Part shown: positions 1-5,773 of the stretch, piece after piece | How the letters are laid out: each line of letters starts with the position of its first letter | How positions within the stretch are numbered: the first letter of the stretch is position 1 | NCBI GenBank assembly: GCA_005888095.1 | Contig: VBKF01000126.1 | Location: 1-35,979 of the forward strand | DNA length: 35,979 nt | Source: Deltaproteobacteria bacterium | GTDB taxonomy: Bacteria > Desulfobacterota > Binatia > DP-6 | Direction of reading: 5' to 3' | The notes under the pieces: generated by a model | Told to the model about the DNA's origin: nothing | The model's input: the letters and a program-made list of their open reading frames with translations, nothing else | The model's database searches: none | Program-made: the position numbers and the translations under genes

Positions 1-1
1 G

Positions 2-1048
2 GTCTGCGCTCTCTACCCGACCGACGATGCCGAGACCATCCGGAAGAACTACACGGTCCTGATGCGGGACGGACGGATCACCGGGCTCGTGGAGAAACCG
101 GACAGCATCGTGAGCCCGTACGCCGGGTGCGGCACGTACCTCTTCACCCCGGACATCTTCCGGGACGCGCGCGAGACGCCGCGCTCCGCGCGCACCGGGC
201 GGCTCGAATTGACCGATGTCGTCGACCACGCGGCCCGCCGCGGCGCAGTCGTACTGCCGTTCGTTCTGAGCGGACAGTATCTGAACGTGAACACGATCGA
301 GGACCTGAACCTGGCGAACTTCCTCTGCCGCACGCTCCACTTCGAGGCCAACCGCGTGAGCCTCGTCATCCCCGCGTTCAACGAGGCCGACTCCATCGGC
401 TTCGTCATCCGCGATTTCAAGGACCGCGTGCACGAGATCATCGTGATGGACAACTGCTCGACGGACGGGACCGCGGACATCGCCCGGACGCTAGGGGCAA
501 CCGTGTGCTCGAAGCCGCTGCGCGGCTACGGGGACGCGCTCCGGCAGGGCATGGAGCTCGCCGCCGGGGACATCGTCGTCCTGGTCGAGGCGGATGCGAC
601 GTTCCGCGCCAAGGACCTCGGCAAGCTGCTCGAGTACCTCAAGGACGCCGACATGGTCATCGGCACACGGACGACCCGCCAGATGATCGAGCAGGGCGCC
701 AACATGGATGGCCTCCTCCGCTGGGGGAACGTGTTCGTCGCCAAGCTGATCGAGGCCCTGTGGTGGGGCCTCGAGCCGCGCTTCACCGACGTGGGGTGCA
801 CCTACCGGGCGATCTGGCGCGACACCTTCCACAAGATCCGCGGCTATCTCAGGCGGGACGACGCCGCGTTCTCGCCGGAGATGATGATCGAGGTCCTGCG
901 CCTGCGCGGGCGCGTGATCGAGGTGCCGGTGAGCTACTACCGGCGCCGCGGCGGCACGTCGAAGCATTCGGCGAGCCGGTGGCACAGCATCCGGACCGGG
1001 CTCCGCATGCTGCGCCTGATCCTGAGCAAGCGGTTGAACCTGAGTTAG
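2..1048 (+). CDS. Nucleotidyltransferase-glycosyltransferase family 2 fusion (5' partial)
   Basis: The frame is open from base 2, so the start lies upstream of the window. About the first 115 visible residues are the C-terminal part of a sugar-phosphate nucleotidyltransferase (VEKP motif, then NVNTIEDL, as in RmlA/GlmU-type enzymes). From about visible residue 118 a GT-A glycosyltransferase 2 domain starts at LVIPAFNEADSIG, with DNCSTDGT and an EAD acidic motif, like polyprenyl-phosphate mannose/glucose synthases. One polypeptide could therefore both activate a sugar and transfer it, probably to a lipid carrier on the cytoplasmic face; the substrate is unknown. The stop codon lies inside a GTTAGGC integron-type core site at 1044-1050. 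The next native gene is the DprE2-like reductase, displaced about 2.5 kb by the cassette array. Confidence 0.85.
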   Translation, partial: VCALYPTDDAETIRKNYTVLMRDGRITGLVEKPDSIVSPYAGCGTYLFTPDIFRDARETPRSARTGRLELTDVVDHAARRGAVVLPFVLSGQYLNVNTIEDLNLANFLCRTLHFEANRVSLVIPAFNEADSIGFVIRDFKDRVHEIIVMDNCSTDGTADIARTLGATVCSKPLRGYGDALRQGMELAAGDIVVLVEADATFRAKDLGKLLEYLKDADMVIGTRTTRQMIEQGANMDGLLRWGNVFVAKLIEALWWGLEPRFTDVGCTYRAIWRDTFHKIRGYLRRDDAAFSPEMMIEVLRLRGRVIEVPVSYYRRRGGTSKHSASRWHSIRTGLRMLRLILSKRLNLS

Positions 1049-1050
1049 GC
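1044..1050 (+). other. Integron core site GTTAGGC at array boundary
   Basis: GTTAGGC matches GTTRRRY and is identical to the R' box of the attC at 2431-2437, in the same orientation. It contains the TAG stop codon of the preceding glycosyltransferase. No paired R'' arm is evident to its left, so it may be an attI-like or secondary insertion point, or the remnant of an attC. Confidence 0.5.
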
Positions 1051-1081
1051 AGCCCCGCCGCACAGTGGTAGGCTTTTCGCA

Positions 1082-1270
1082 GTGAAGGTCCGAGACGTGA
1101 TCAGCCTGATTGAGTCCGATGGGTGGGTTCAGGTTCGGATCAAGGGAAGTCATCGTCAGTTTCGACACCCCACGAAGCCGGGGATCGTGACGGTAGCGGG
1201 CAAGCCAGGCGTCGACGTTCCGCCGGGGACACTCAGCAGTGTGCTGAAGCAGGCGGGCCTCAAGAGATAG
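1082..1270 (+). CDS. hicA: HicA-type mRNA interferase toxin
   Basis: This 62-residue protein has the HicA fold pattern: an N-terminal helix (VISLIESDGW), a beta strand and the GSHRQF motif with the catalytic His at residue 24. The tail VPPGTLSSVLKQAGL is typical of the family. HicA toxins cleave mRNA and are held inactive by HicB. The start is GTG at 1082, only 32 bp after the upstream core site, so the gene probably uses a promoter within the cassette boundary. The matching hicB follows 11 bp downstream. It is full length for the family, with no lesion visible. Confidence 0.92.
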   Translation: MKVRDVISLIESDGWVQVRIKGSHRQFRHPTKPGIVTVAGKPGVDVPPGTLSSVLKQAGLKR

Positions 1271-1281
1271 GAGAGCTCCAA

Positions 1282-1497
1282 ATGCGTTACCTCGTTGTCA
1301 TCGAAAAGGGTGCCACGTCGTTCGGAGCCTATGTCCCCGATCTTCCCGGCTGTGTCGCAGCTGGAAAGACACGGGATGAGGCGTTGAGCCTGATCCGCGA
1401 GGCCATCGAATTCCACATCGAGGGCCTCAAGCGGGAAGGCCAGCCTGTTCCTCCTCCTTCGTCAACCAGCGAAGTGGTCGACATTCAAGCTGCCTAA
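1282..1497 (+). CDS. hicB: HicB-type antitoxin
   Basis: This 71-residue protein has the HicB partial RNase H-like fold: a strand (MRYLVVIEKG), the signature VPDLPGCVAAGKT, then a helix (EALSLIREAIEFHIEGL). It should bind and neutralise the HicA toxin encoded just upstream. The ribosome site GGAG lies a few bases before ATG 1282. No C-terminal DNA-binding domain is present, so this is the short HicB form and its role in autoregulation is uncertain. The TAA stop at 1495-1497 lies inside the GCCTAAC R'' box of the following attC, as is common for cassette genes. Confidence 0.92.
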   Translation: MRYLVVIEKGATSFGAYVPDLPGCVAAGKTRDEALSLIREAIEFHIEGLKREGQPVPPPSSTSEVVDIQAA

Positions 1498-1581
1498 CCC
1501 AGCGATGGAGCCGCCCGGCTCAAATTCCGCCACTTCTCGCGAGCGCCAGCGCGCCAGCGGCTCATCGCCACGTCGTTAGCC
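1492..1581 (+). other. attC recombination site A
   Basis: R'' is GCCTAAC (1492-1498) and R' is GTTAGCC (1575-1581), complementary at six of seven positions. The L'' arm GCGATGGAGCCGC (1502-1514) pairs with L' GCGGCTCATCGC (1557-1568) except for one extra G in L''. That unpaired base is the extrahelical-base feature by which integrases recognise the folded bottom strand. Length is 90 bp. Confidence 0.8.
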
Positions 1582-1640
1582 AGGGCAGGGAAACAGTCAT
1601 TGGAGACATCAGGATGAAGAGTCGAGCAGCGGGAGCACGA

Positions 1641-1856
1641 ATGAGAAACGAGTTCACGGCGGTCATTGAGCGGGACGGTAAATGGCACATCGCCTACTGC
1701 CCTGAGATCCCCGGGGCGAACGGTCAAGGCTTGAGCAAGGCTGAGGCGCGGCGCAGCTTGGCTGACGCGATTGCGCTGATCCTTGATGATAGGCGCCGCG
1801 ACGGGCTACGTGGGCTACCGCGGGATGCGGTCCGTGAGAAGGTCATCGTCGGGTGA
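1641..1856 (+). CDS. hicB: HicB-like antitoxin, second module
   Basis: This is a 71-residue HicB-family protein: strand FTAVIERDGKWHIAYCP, signature CPEIPGANGQGLSKAEA, then a helix ending in LILDDRRRDG. It overlaps the following hicA by 4 bp (GTGA), which implies translational coupling. ATG 1641 is preferred because GGGAG lies about six bases upstream and the family begins at this point. An ATG at 1614 would add nine residues and also has a purine-rich leader. Gene order is antitoxin-toxin, the reverse of the module before it, and the two modules differ clearly in sequence, so this is not a simple duplication. Confidence 0.88.
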   Translation: MRNEFTAVIERDGKWHIAYCPEIPGANGQGLSKAEARRSLADAIALILDDRRRDGLRGLPRDAVREKVIVG

Positions 1857-2044
1857 AGCGAGGCGACCTCTTGCGCTACCTGAGAAGGCACGGTTGTCAC
1901 CTGAAGCGCGAGGGTCGGTCGCACTCGCTGTGGACGAACCCCGCGAGCGGCGCCGTGGAGGCAGTCCCGCGCCACAGCGAGATATCGGATGCACTCGCCC
2001 GGAAGATCTGTCGAGGACTTTCCGTGCCGGAGATCGGGAAGTGA
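1853..2044 (+). CDS. hicA: HicA-type toxin, second module
   Basis: This is a 63-residue HicA-family protein. Its pattern is an N-terminal helix (DLLRYLRRHG), a strand (CHLKREG), the RSHSLW motif with the catalytic His at residue 24, then VEAVPRHSEISDALARKICRGL. It is a predicted ribosome-dependent or free mRNA interferase neutralised by the HicB encoded immediately upstream. The GTG start overlaps the hicB stop codon by 4 bp. It is complete and probably functional. Confidence 0.88.
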   Translation: MKRGDLLRYLRRHGCHLKREGRSHSLWTNPASGAVEAVPRHSEISDALARKICRGLSVPEIGK

Positions 2045-2113
2045 CCCCGGCGAACCCGGCGCTGCAGCGGACCGGCTGTGCGGGCCGCTGCGGGCCCTCT
2101 CGGTGCACTGAAG
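2045..2113 (+). other. Decayed attC (R''-L'' half recognisable)
   Basis: Directly after the hicA stop the sequence AACCCGGCGCTGCAGCGGAC closely matches the left arm of the attC at 2345. The right arm is eroded: GGGCCGCTGCGGGCCC is seen but no clear GTTRRRY. It probably marks the former border between the hicBA cassette and the next one. Confidence 0.4.
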
Positions 2114-2114
2114 C

Positions 2115-2350
2115 ATGAAGAAGCACGGTACGAAAACAGGTGCTGAATCGCCGGCCGAACCGGCTACGGCCATCGTCTGGTACACCCGGGAGGAATGGGA
2201 CGCCGTGCGCCGCGAGGCTTCGTGGGTGCCGCTGAACTTCGAACCTGGTGCGATCAGCAGGGGATTCCTCCAAACAGCAAGGCGAGGTCCAGCTATGCAG
2301 CTGAGAAACTCCGCAATCTCCGCGACCAGAAGCCGGACGGTGCAGCCTAA
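2115..2350 (+). pseudogene. Decayed small cassette gene
   Basis: An ATG frame at 2115 gives about 35 residues including TAIVWYTREEWDAVRREA, then loses sense. From about 2230 a different frame reads AELRTWCDQQGIPPNSKARS and on to YAAEKLRNLR, ending at TAA 2348-2350. Both ends look like parts of one small soluble protein with a central deletion and a frame change. I recall similar small uncharacterised proteins but cannot name a family. The stop codon lies in the R'' box of the attC at 2345, as for hicB at 1495, which supports its origin as a cassette gene. No function is assigned. Confidence 0.55.
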
Positions 2351-2437
2351 CCCGCGGCTGGAGCGGACCGGCGGGCAGTCGTCACCTTCGATCCGACCGG
2401 CAGTCGCCGGCGGCCGCTCAGCCGCCGGTCGTTAGGC
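2345..2437 (+). other. attC recombination site B
   Basis: R'' GCCTAAC (2345-2351) and R' GTTAGGC (2431-2437) are perfect inverse complements. L'' GCGGCTGGAGCGG (2354-2366) pairs with L' CCGCTCAGCCGC (2414-2425) apart from one extra G, at the same place as in the attC at 1492. The stem continues with CCGGCG (2368-2373) against CGCCGG (2405-2410). Length is 93 bp. This is the best preserved site in the array. Confidence 0.85.
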
Positions 2438-2728
2438 GACCCGTGCGGACCGCTTGGAGCTCCTGAAGATGAGCCTGACCCGGATGCCGAGGCGTGCGAG
2501 CATGTCGATCAAGGTGTCAACGCTGAATAGGTCGATGCGGCCACGCATTAGGTCGCTGACGCGAGGTTGCGTGACACCCAGTAGCTTGGCGGCCTCGGCC
2601 TGCTTGAGCCGCTGGGACGAGATTGTCTTCTGGAGCTGGATCAGGAGGTCTGAGCGGATGCGGAGGTGCTCAGCCTCGTCGGGTGTAAAGCCGAGGTCTC
2701 GGAAGACATTTCCCGTGGAACGCGTCAT
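2432..2728 (-). CDS. XRE-family antitoxin (HigA-like)
   Basis: This 98-residue protein starts MTRSTGNVFRDLGF and contains a Cro/C1 helix-turn-helix at about residues 38-65 (LKQAEAAKLLGVTQPRVSDL), followed by IDLFSVDTLIDMLARLGIRV. This arrangement is typical of HigA-type antitoxins and orphan XRE regulators. ATG 2728 is chosen because GAGGG lies five bases upstream; ATG 2740 is possible. No toxin gene accompanies it, although HigB would normally be encoded just upstream on this strand, where only half an attC remains. The TAA stop is read from the TTA of the GTTAGGC box at 2431-2437. It reads against the attC direction. Confidence 0.85.
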   Translation of the reverse strand: MTRSTGNVFRDLGFTPDEAEHLRIRSDLLIQLQKTISSQRLKQAEAAKLLGVTQPRVSDLMRGRIDLFSVDTLIDMLARLGIRVRLIFRSSKRSARVA

Positions 2729-2782
2729 CTTCACCCTCATTGGCGGCTTACCTGCCTCCCTGAGGTCGATGAAGTACCTCGG

Positions 2783-2815
2783 TCTGCCGGCCAGCTCAGC
2801 GCCCACCCGTTAGGC
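2783..2815 (+). other. Half attC (L'-R' arm)
   Basis: GCTCAGCGC followed by a short spacer and GTTAGGC (2809-2815) reproduces the L'-R' arm of the two intact attC sites. No matching R''-L'' arm was found to its left, so a deletion seems to have removed it, perhaps with the toxin partner of the XRE antitoxin. Confidence 0.5.
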
Positions 2816-3097
2816 GTCTCGATGGAACTTGCCAGCCACTCGCCGGGATCCCCTCCGGAGCTCCTGGCGAAGGACGCGCCGAATGGTACTCTCGAGAGAT
2901 TCGGGCCGACGTCGGGCGTACTCACGCAGCGCGTTGTTGATGAGCGTCTGGTAACTGCCGCCGCCCGCGGCATGCACCTGCTGCCGGAACCAGTCGATCA
3001 CGTCGTCGTCGAGGCGGATAGTGATCCGGGTCTTCCCCGGCGGGACCGGGACCACGGCGCCCCGCTTGCCCTTGCTGAAATCGTACTCCTTCTTCAT
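2810..3097 (-). CDS. brnA: BrnA-type antitoxin
   Basis: This 95-residue protein has the BrnA layout: an N-terminal segment (DFSKGKRGAVVPVPPGKT) and a ribbon-helix-helix core (ITIRLDDDVIDWFRQQVHAAGGGSYQTLINNALREY). It should bind the BrnT toxin and repress the shared promoter through its ribbon-helix-helix. Its ATG overlaps the brnT stop by 4 bp. The C-terminal tail is longer and more Arg-rich than in the short family members. The TAA stop is supplied by the TTA of the GTTAGGC core site at 2809-2815, so the cassette border defines the end of the gene. Confidence 0.9.
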   Translation of the reverse strand: MKKEYDFSKGKRGAVVPVPPGKTRITIRLDDDVIDWFRQQVHAAGGGSYQTLINNALREYARRRPESLESTIRRVLRQELRRGSRRVAGKFHRDA

Positions 3098-3366
3098 CGT
3101 CGCTTACCTTCGTATTGCTTTCGTTCCCTGCGGGTTGCAGGCCTCGCGGAGATCAGGCGGATTCGTGGACCCCGCCACGTGCATACGACGACGAGCACAC
3201 GCCCGAGCACGTCGGAGGCGAGAGTTACGAACCGTTGCTCGTCGGGATCGTCGTCGGGAATGGTGATGGCCATTTCGTCGTGGAGAGCCGTGGCAGCGTC
3301 TGCGAAGTCCACTCCGTGCTTCTGGAGGTTGAGCCTAGCCTTCTCCGGATCCCACTCGACCTCCAC
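3094..3366 (-). CDS. brnT: BrnT-type ribonuclease toxin
   Basis: This 90-residue protein has the BrnT signature: VEWDPEKARLNLQKHGVDF at the N-terminus, then EQRFVTLASDVLGRVLVVV and the basic IRLISARPATRRERKQYE near the C-terminus, where the catalytic-site residues of this RelE-like fold lie. Its RNase activity would be blocked by BrnA, encoded directly downstream with a 4-bp overlap. Toxin-antitoxin is the usual gene order for this family. It is complete, in a cassette, and transcribed against the attC direction, so it needs its own promoter. Confidence 0.92.
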   Translation of the reverse strand: MEVEWDPEKARLNLQKHGVDFADAATALHDEMAITIPDDDPDEQRFVTLASDVLGRVLVVVCTWRGPRIRLISARPATRRERKQYEGKRR

Positions 3367-3375
3367 GAGGGGCTA

Positions 3376-3404
3376 GTGTATGCACAACTGTACACCAGAC
3401 ACAA
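3376..3404 (-). promoter_or_regulatory. Candidate brnTA promoter/operator
   Basis: Ten bases before the brnT start lies GTGTATGCACAACTGTACAC (3376-3395), with inverted GTGTA/TACAC ends. On the minus strand a TTGTGT (-35-like, 3399-3404) and TACACT (-10-like, 3375-3380) overlap it. BrnA-type antitoxins repress their own promoters through such elements. The match is modest. Confidence 0.3.
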
Positions 3405-3437
3405 CAAGTTCAAGGTTTTGTATCAGTCGTCCACGCC

Positions 3438-3512
3438 GGCTAACACCGTGCTGCAGCCGGCCGGCGACCAACCAGGGGTCATGCCCGGACGATCCGTCGC
3501 CGGCGGTTGAGC
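3438..3512 (+). other. Decayed attC at the right end of the array
   Basis: GGCTAAC (3438-3444) is followed by GTGCTGCAGCCGGCCGGCG, resembling the left arms of the other sites. GTTGAGC (3506-3512) fits GTTRRRY. The L' arm does not pair well with L'', although GCCGGCGAC pairs with GTCGCCGGC further in. It is probably the worn terminal site, immediately before the SDR gene. Confidence 0.4.
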
Positions 3513-3539
3513 GCCCGGTCCGCTGACGCGGCGCCCGCG

Positions 3540-4310
3540 ATGGCCCGCACCGCGACCGTGTCCCCCTGGAAGCACGCGATCGTTGTCGGAGCCTCGTCCG
3601 GCATCGGTGCCGCAGTTGCCCGCGAGCTCGGACGGCAGGGATGTCGGGTGGCGCTCGTCGCGCGGCGGGAAGAGGAGCTACGCCGGGTCGCCGACGCGAT
3701 CAATGGAGCCGGCGCGACCCACGACCTCGCCCGGCTCTACGTGCACGACGTGACCGCGTACGACGAGGTGCCCGGGCTGCTGGAACGCATCTGCCGGGAC
3801 CTCGGCGGCCTCGACCTGATCGTCTATGCCGCCGGCGTCATGCCGCGGCTCGCAGCCGACGAATACACCTTCGACAAGGATCGCCGCACCCTGGAGGTCA
3901 ACGTCCTCGGCGCCGTCGCGTGGCTCAACGAGGCGGCACAGCGCTTCGCGCTGGCGCGTGCCGGCACGATCGTGGGGATCGCCTCGGTGGCGGGCGACCG
4001 TGGCCGTCGCGGGAACCCCGTCTACTGCACGTCGAAGGCGGCGCTCGCGACGTACCTGGAAGCGCTCCGCAACCGTGTCGGGCGCCATGGCGTCGCGGTG
4101 GTGACCGTCAAGCCGGGCCCGGTCGACACCCCGATGAGCCGCGGCGTCGAGCGCCGGCCCTTCGTCATCGGAGCGGACGACGCCGCGCGCCAGATCCTGG
4201 CCGCCGCGCGCCGGCGGGCGGTCGTCGCTTACGTGCCGAGGATCTGGCAGCCGATCATGTTCGTGATACGCCACCTCCCGTCGCGCATCTTCCGGCACCT
4301 CGACCTATGA
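3540..4310 (+). CDS. Short-chain reductase, DprE2-like
   Basis: This is a 256-residue classical SDR. The nucleotide-binding motif is GASSGIG from about residue 17, YAAG replaces NAG, and the catalytic pair is Y162-xxx-K166 (YCTSK) with a preceding Ser. The tail (YVPRIWQPIMFVIRHLPSRI) resembles the hydrophobic end of mycobacterial DprE2. DprE2 reduces the 2'-keto intermediate made by DprE1 from polyprenyl-phospho-ribose to give polyprenyl-phospho-arabinose. The 4-bp ATGA overlap with a DprE1-like oxidase strongly supports this assignment over a generic SDR. ATG 3540 is chosen; a TTG at 3507 would fall within the decayed attC. The exact sugar substrate is inferred. Confidence 0.75.
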   Translation: MARTATVSPWKHAIVVGASSGIGAAVARELGRQGCRVALVARREEELRRVADAINGAGATHDLARLYVHDVTAYDEVPGLLERICRDLGGLDLIVYAAGVMPRLAADEYTFDKDRRTLEVNVLGAVAWLNEAAQRFALARAGTIVGIASVAGDRGRRGNPVYCTSKAALATYLEALRNRVGRHGVAVVTVKPGPVDTPMSRGVERRPFVIGADDAARQILAAARRRAVVAYVPRIWQPIMFVIRHLPSRIFRHLDL

Positions 4311-5773
4311 GCCGGTCCGCGCATTCCGGCACGGCGGTGGCGTCGGGTACCCTGCCGGTCGAGCGGCTCGAACGCCTGTGGGGATGGGGCAGGACGTCGA
4401 GCGCCACGAGCTACGTCTACCGGCCGAGCACGCCCGAGGGCGTACTCCAGATGTTCGAGCTCGCGCGGGCTCACGGGGTGACGGTCGGGCTCCGCGGCGC
4501 GGGCCAGAGCTACGGCGATGCCGCGCTCAACGCCGGAAACATCTGCCTGGACCTCTCGTGCATGAAGCGGATCCTCGCCTGGGATCCCGGTCAGGGAATC
4601 ATCCAGCTCGAGCCCGGCGTGACGATCGAGCAGCTCTGGCAGTACGCGATCGAGGACGGCTGGTGGCCCGCCGTCGTGCCCGGAACGATGTTCGCCACCC
4701 TCGGCGGCTGCCTCGGCATGAACGTCCACGGCAAGAACAACTGGGCCGTCGGTCCGATCGGCGAACACGTCGTCGAGTTCGAGCTCCTGCTGCCGAACGG
4801 GGAAGTGCGGCGGTGCAGCCGCGAGCACGAGGCCGAGCTCTTCCACGCCGCGATCGGGGGATTCGGCATGCTCGGGTGCTTCCTGAGCGTCACCCTGCGT
4901 CTGAAGAGGGTGCACTCCGGCCTGCTCGACGTGGAGCCCTTTGTCGCGCGGAGCCTCGACGAGATGATCGAGGTGTTCGAGGCGCGGATGAGGACCGCGG
5001 ACCATCTTGTCGGTTGGGTCGACGGGCTTGCCCGCGGCGAGCAGGTGGGCCGCGGCGTGGTCCACCAGGCGAACCACCTCGGGCCCGGCGACGACCCGGA
5101 GCCGGCGCGCACCCTGCGCGTGGACAGCCAGACGCTCCCCGCGACGTTGATCGGTGTCGTTCCCGCATCCATGGCGTGGCGGCTGATGCGGCCGTTCATG
5201 AACCAGATCGGCCTCCGCCTCATCAACGGAGTGCGATATCGGTGGAGTCGCGCAACGGGCCACCGGGCCTACCGGCAGTCGCACGCCGCATTCGCCTTCC
5301 TCTTCGACTACATCCCGAACTGGAACCTCGTCTACGGACCGGGTGGGATGATCCAGTACCAGAGCTTCGTGCCGGCGTCGCGCGCTGCGCGGGTCTTCAA
5401 GATGCAGCTGGAGCTCGCGCGGCGGAACGGCCTCCCGGCACTGCTCGGCGTCCTCAAGCGCCACCGCGCGGACCCCTTCCTCATGTCCCCTGCCGTCGAC
5501 GGGTACTCGCTGGCGCTCGAGTTCAAGGTCACCGAGCGGAACCGCCGGCGGCTGTGGGCGCTCGCGGCCGAGTTCGACGCGCTGGTCCTCGAGGCTGGGG
5601 GCCGCCTCTACTTCGCGAAGGACAGCACGACGACCGCGGCGACGGTGCGCCGCGCCTATGGCGAGGAACGGATCGAGCGCTTCCTCGCGCTCAAGAGGGT
5701 CTGCGACCCCGAGGACCGGCTCGTGACGGACCTGTTCCGGCGGCTCCTCTGCGGACGGGATGAAGCGCTGTGA
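4307..5773 (+). CDS. FAD-linked oxidase, DprE1-like
   Basis: This is a 488-residue vanillyl-alcohol-oxidase-type flavoprotein. The FAD-binding half includes GAGQSYGDAALNAG and VHGKNN (H141, K143), the counterpart of the HGKNH motif of mycobacterial DprE1. Near the C-terminus LYFAKDS contains K438, matching the catalytic Lys of DprE1. Where mycobacterial DprE1 has the Cys attacked by benzothiazinones, this protein has Ala403 in GYSLALEF. The predicted reaction is oxidation of polyprenyl-phospho-beta-D-ribose to the 2'-keto sugar, in concert with the DprE2-like reductase just upstream. Start and stop both overlap the neighbours by 4 bp, giving a tightly coupled three-gene operon. Confidence 0.78.
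   Translation: MSRSAHSGTAVASGTLPVERLERLWGWGRTSSATSYVYRPSTPEGVLQMFELARAHGVTVGLRGAGQSYGDAALNAGNICLDLSCMKRILAWDPGQGIIQLEPGVTIEQLWQYAIEDGWWPAVVPGTMFATLGGCLGMNVHGKNNWAVGPIGEHVVEFELLLPNGEVRRCSREHEAELFHAAIGGFGMLGCFLSVTLRLKRVHSGLLDVEPFVARSLDEMIEVFEARMRTADHLVGWVDGLARGEQVGRGVVHQANHLGPGDDPEPARTLRVDSQTLPATLIGVVPASMAWRLMRPFMNQIGLRLINGVRYRWSRATGHRAYRQSHAAFAFLFDYIPNWNLVYGPGGMIQYQSFVPASRAARVFKMQLELARRNGLPALLGVLKRHRADPFLMSPAVDGYSLALEFKVTERNRRRLWALAAEFDALVLEAGGRLYFAKDSTTTAATVRRAYGEERIERFLALKRVCDPEDRLVTDLFRRLLCGRDEAL

Larger units (their letters stand above)
1044..3512 (+). mobile_element. Integron-type gene cassette array of toxin-antitoxin modules (no integrase seen)
   Basis: The array runs from a GTTAGGC core site at the glycosyltransferase stop codon to a decayed attC before the SDR gene. 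All recognisable sites point the same way (RYYYAAC on the left, GTTRRRY on the right). Two, at 1492-1581 and 2345-2437, have the paired R boxes, paired L boxes and single unpaired base typical of attC. Three others, near 2045, 2783 and 3438, are partial. Cargo in order: hicA-hicB, hicB-hicA, a broken small gene, a lone XRE antitoxin and brnT-brnA. The first three read with the attC direction and the last two against it. Base composition is visibly less GC-rich than the flanks. No integron integrase (intI) is present, so this is either the distal part of a chromosomal integron or a CALIN (attC cluster lacking an integrase). Confidence 0.75.

Noticed and set aside
3641-4306. An N-terminal extension of the DprE1-like protein.
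   Set aside because: The extra residues are Arg-rich and overlap the DprE2-like SDR in another frame. ATG 4307 gives the normal family start and a 4-bp overlap.
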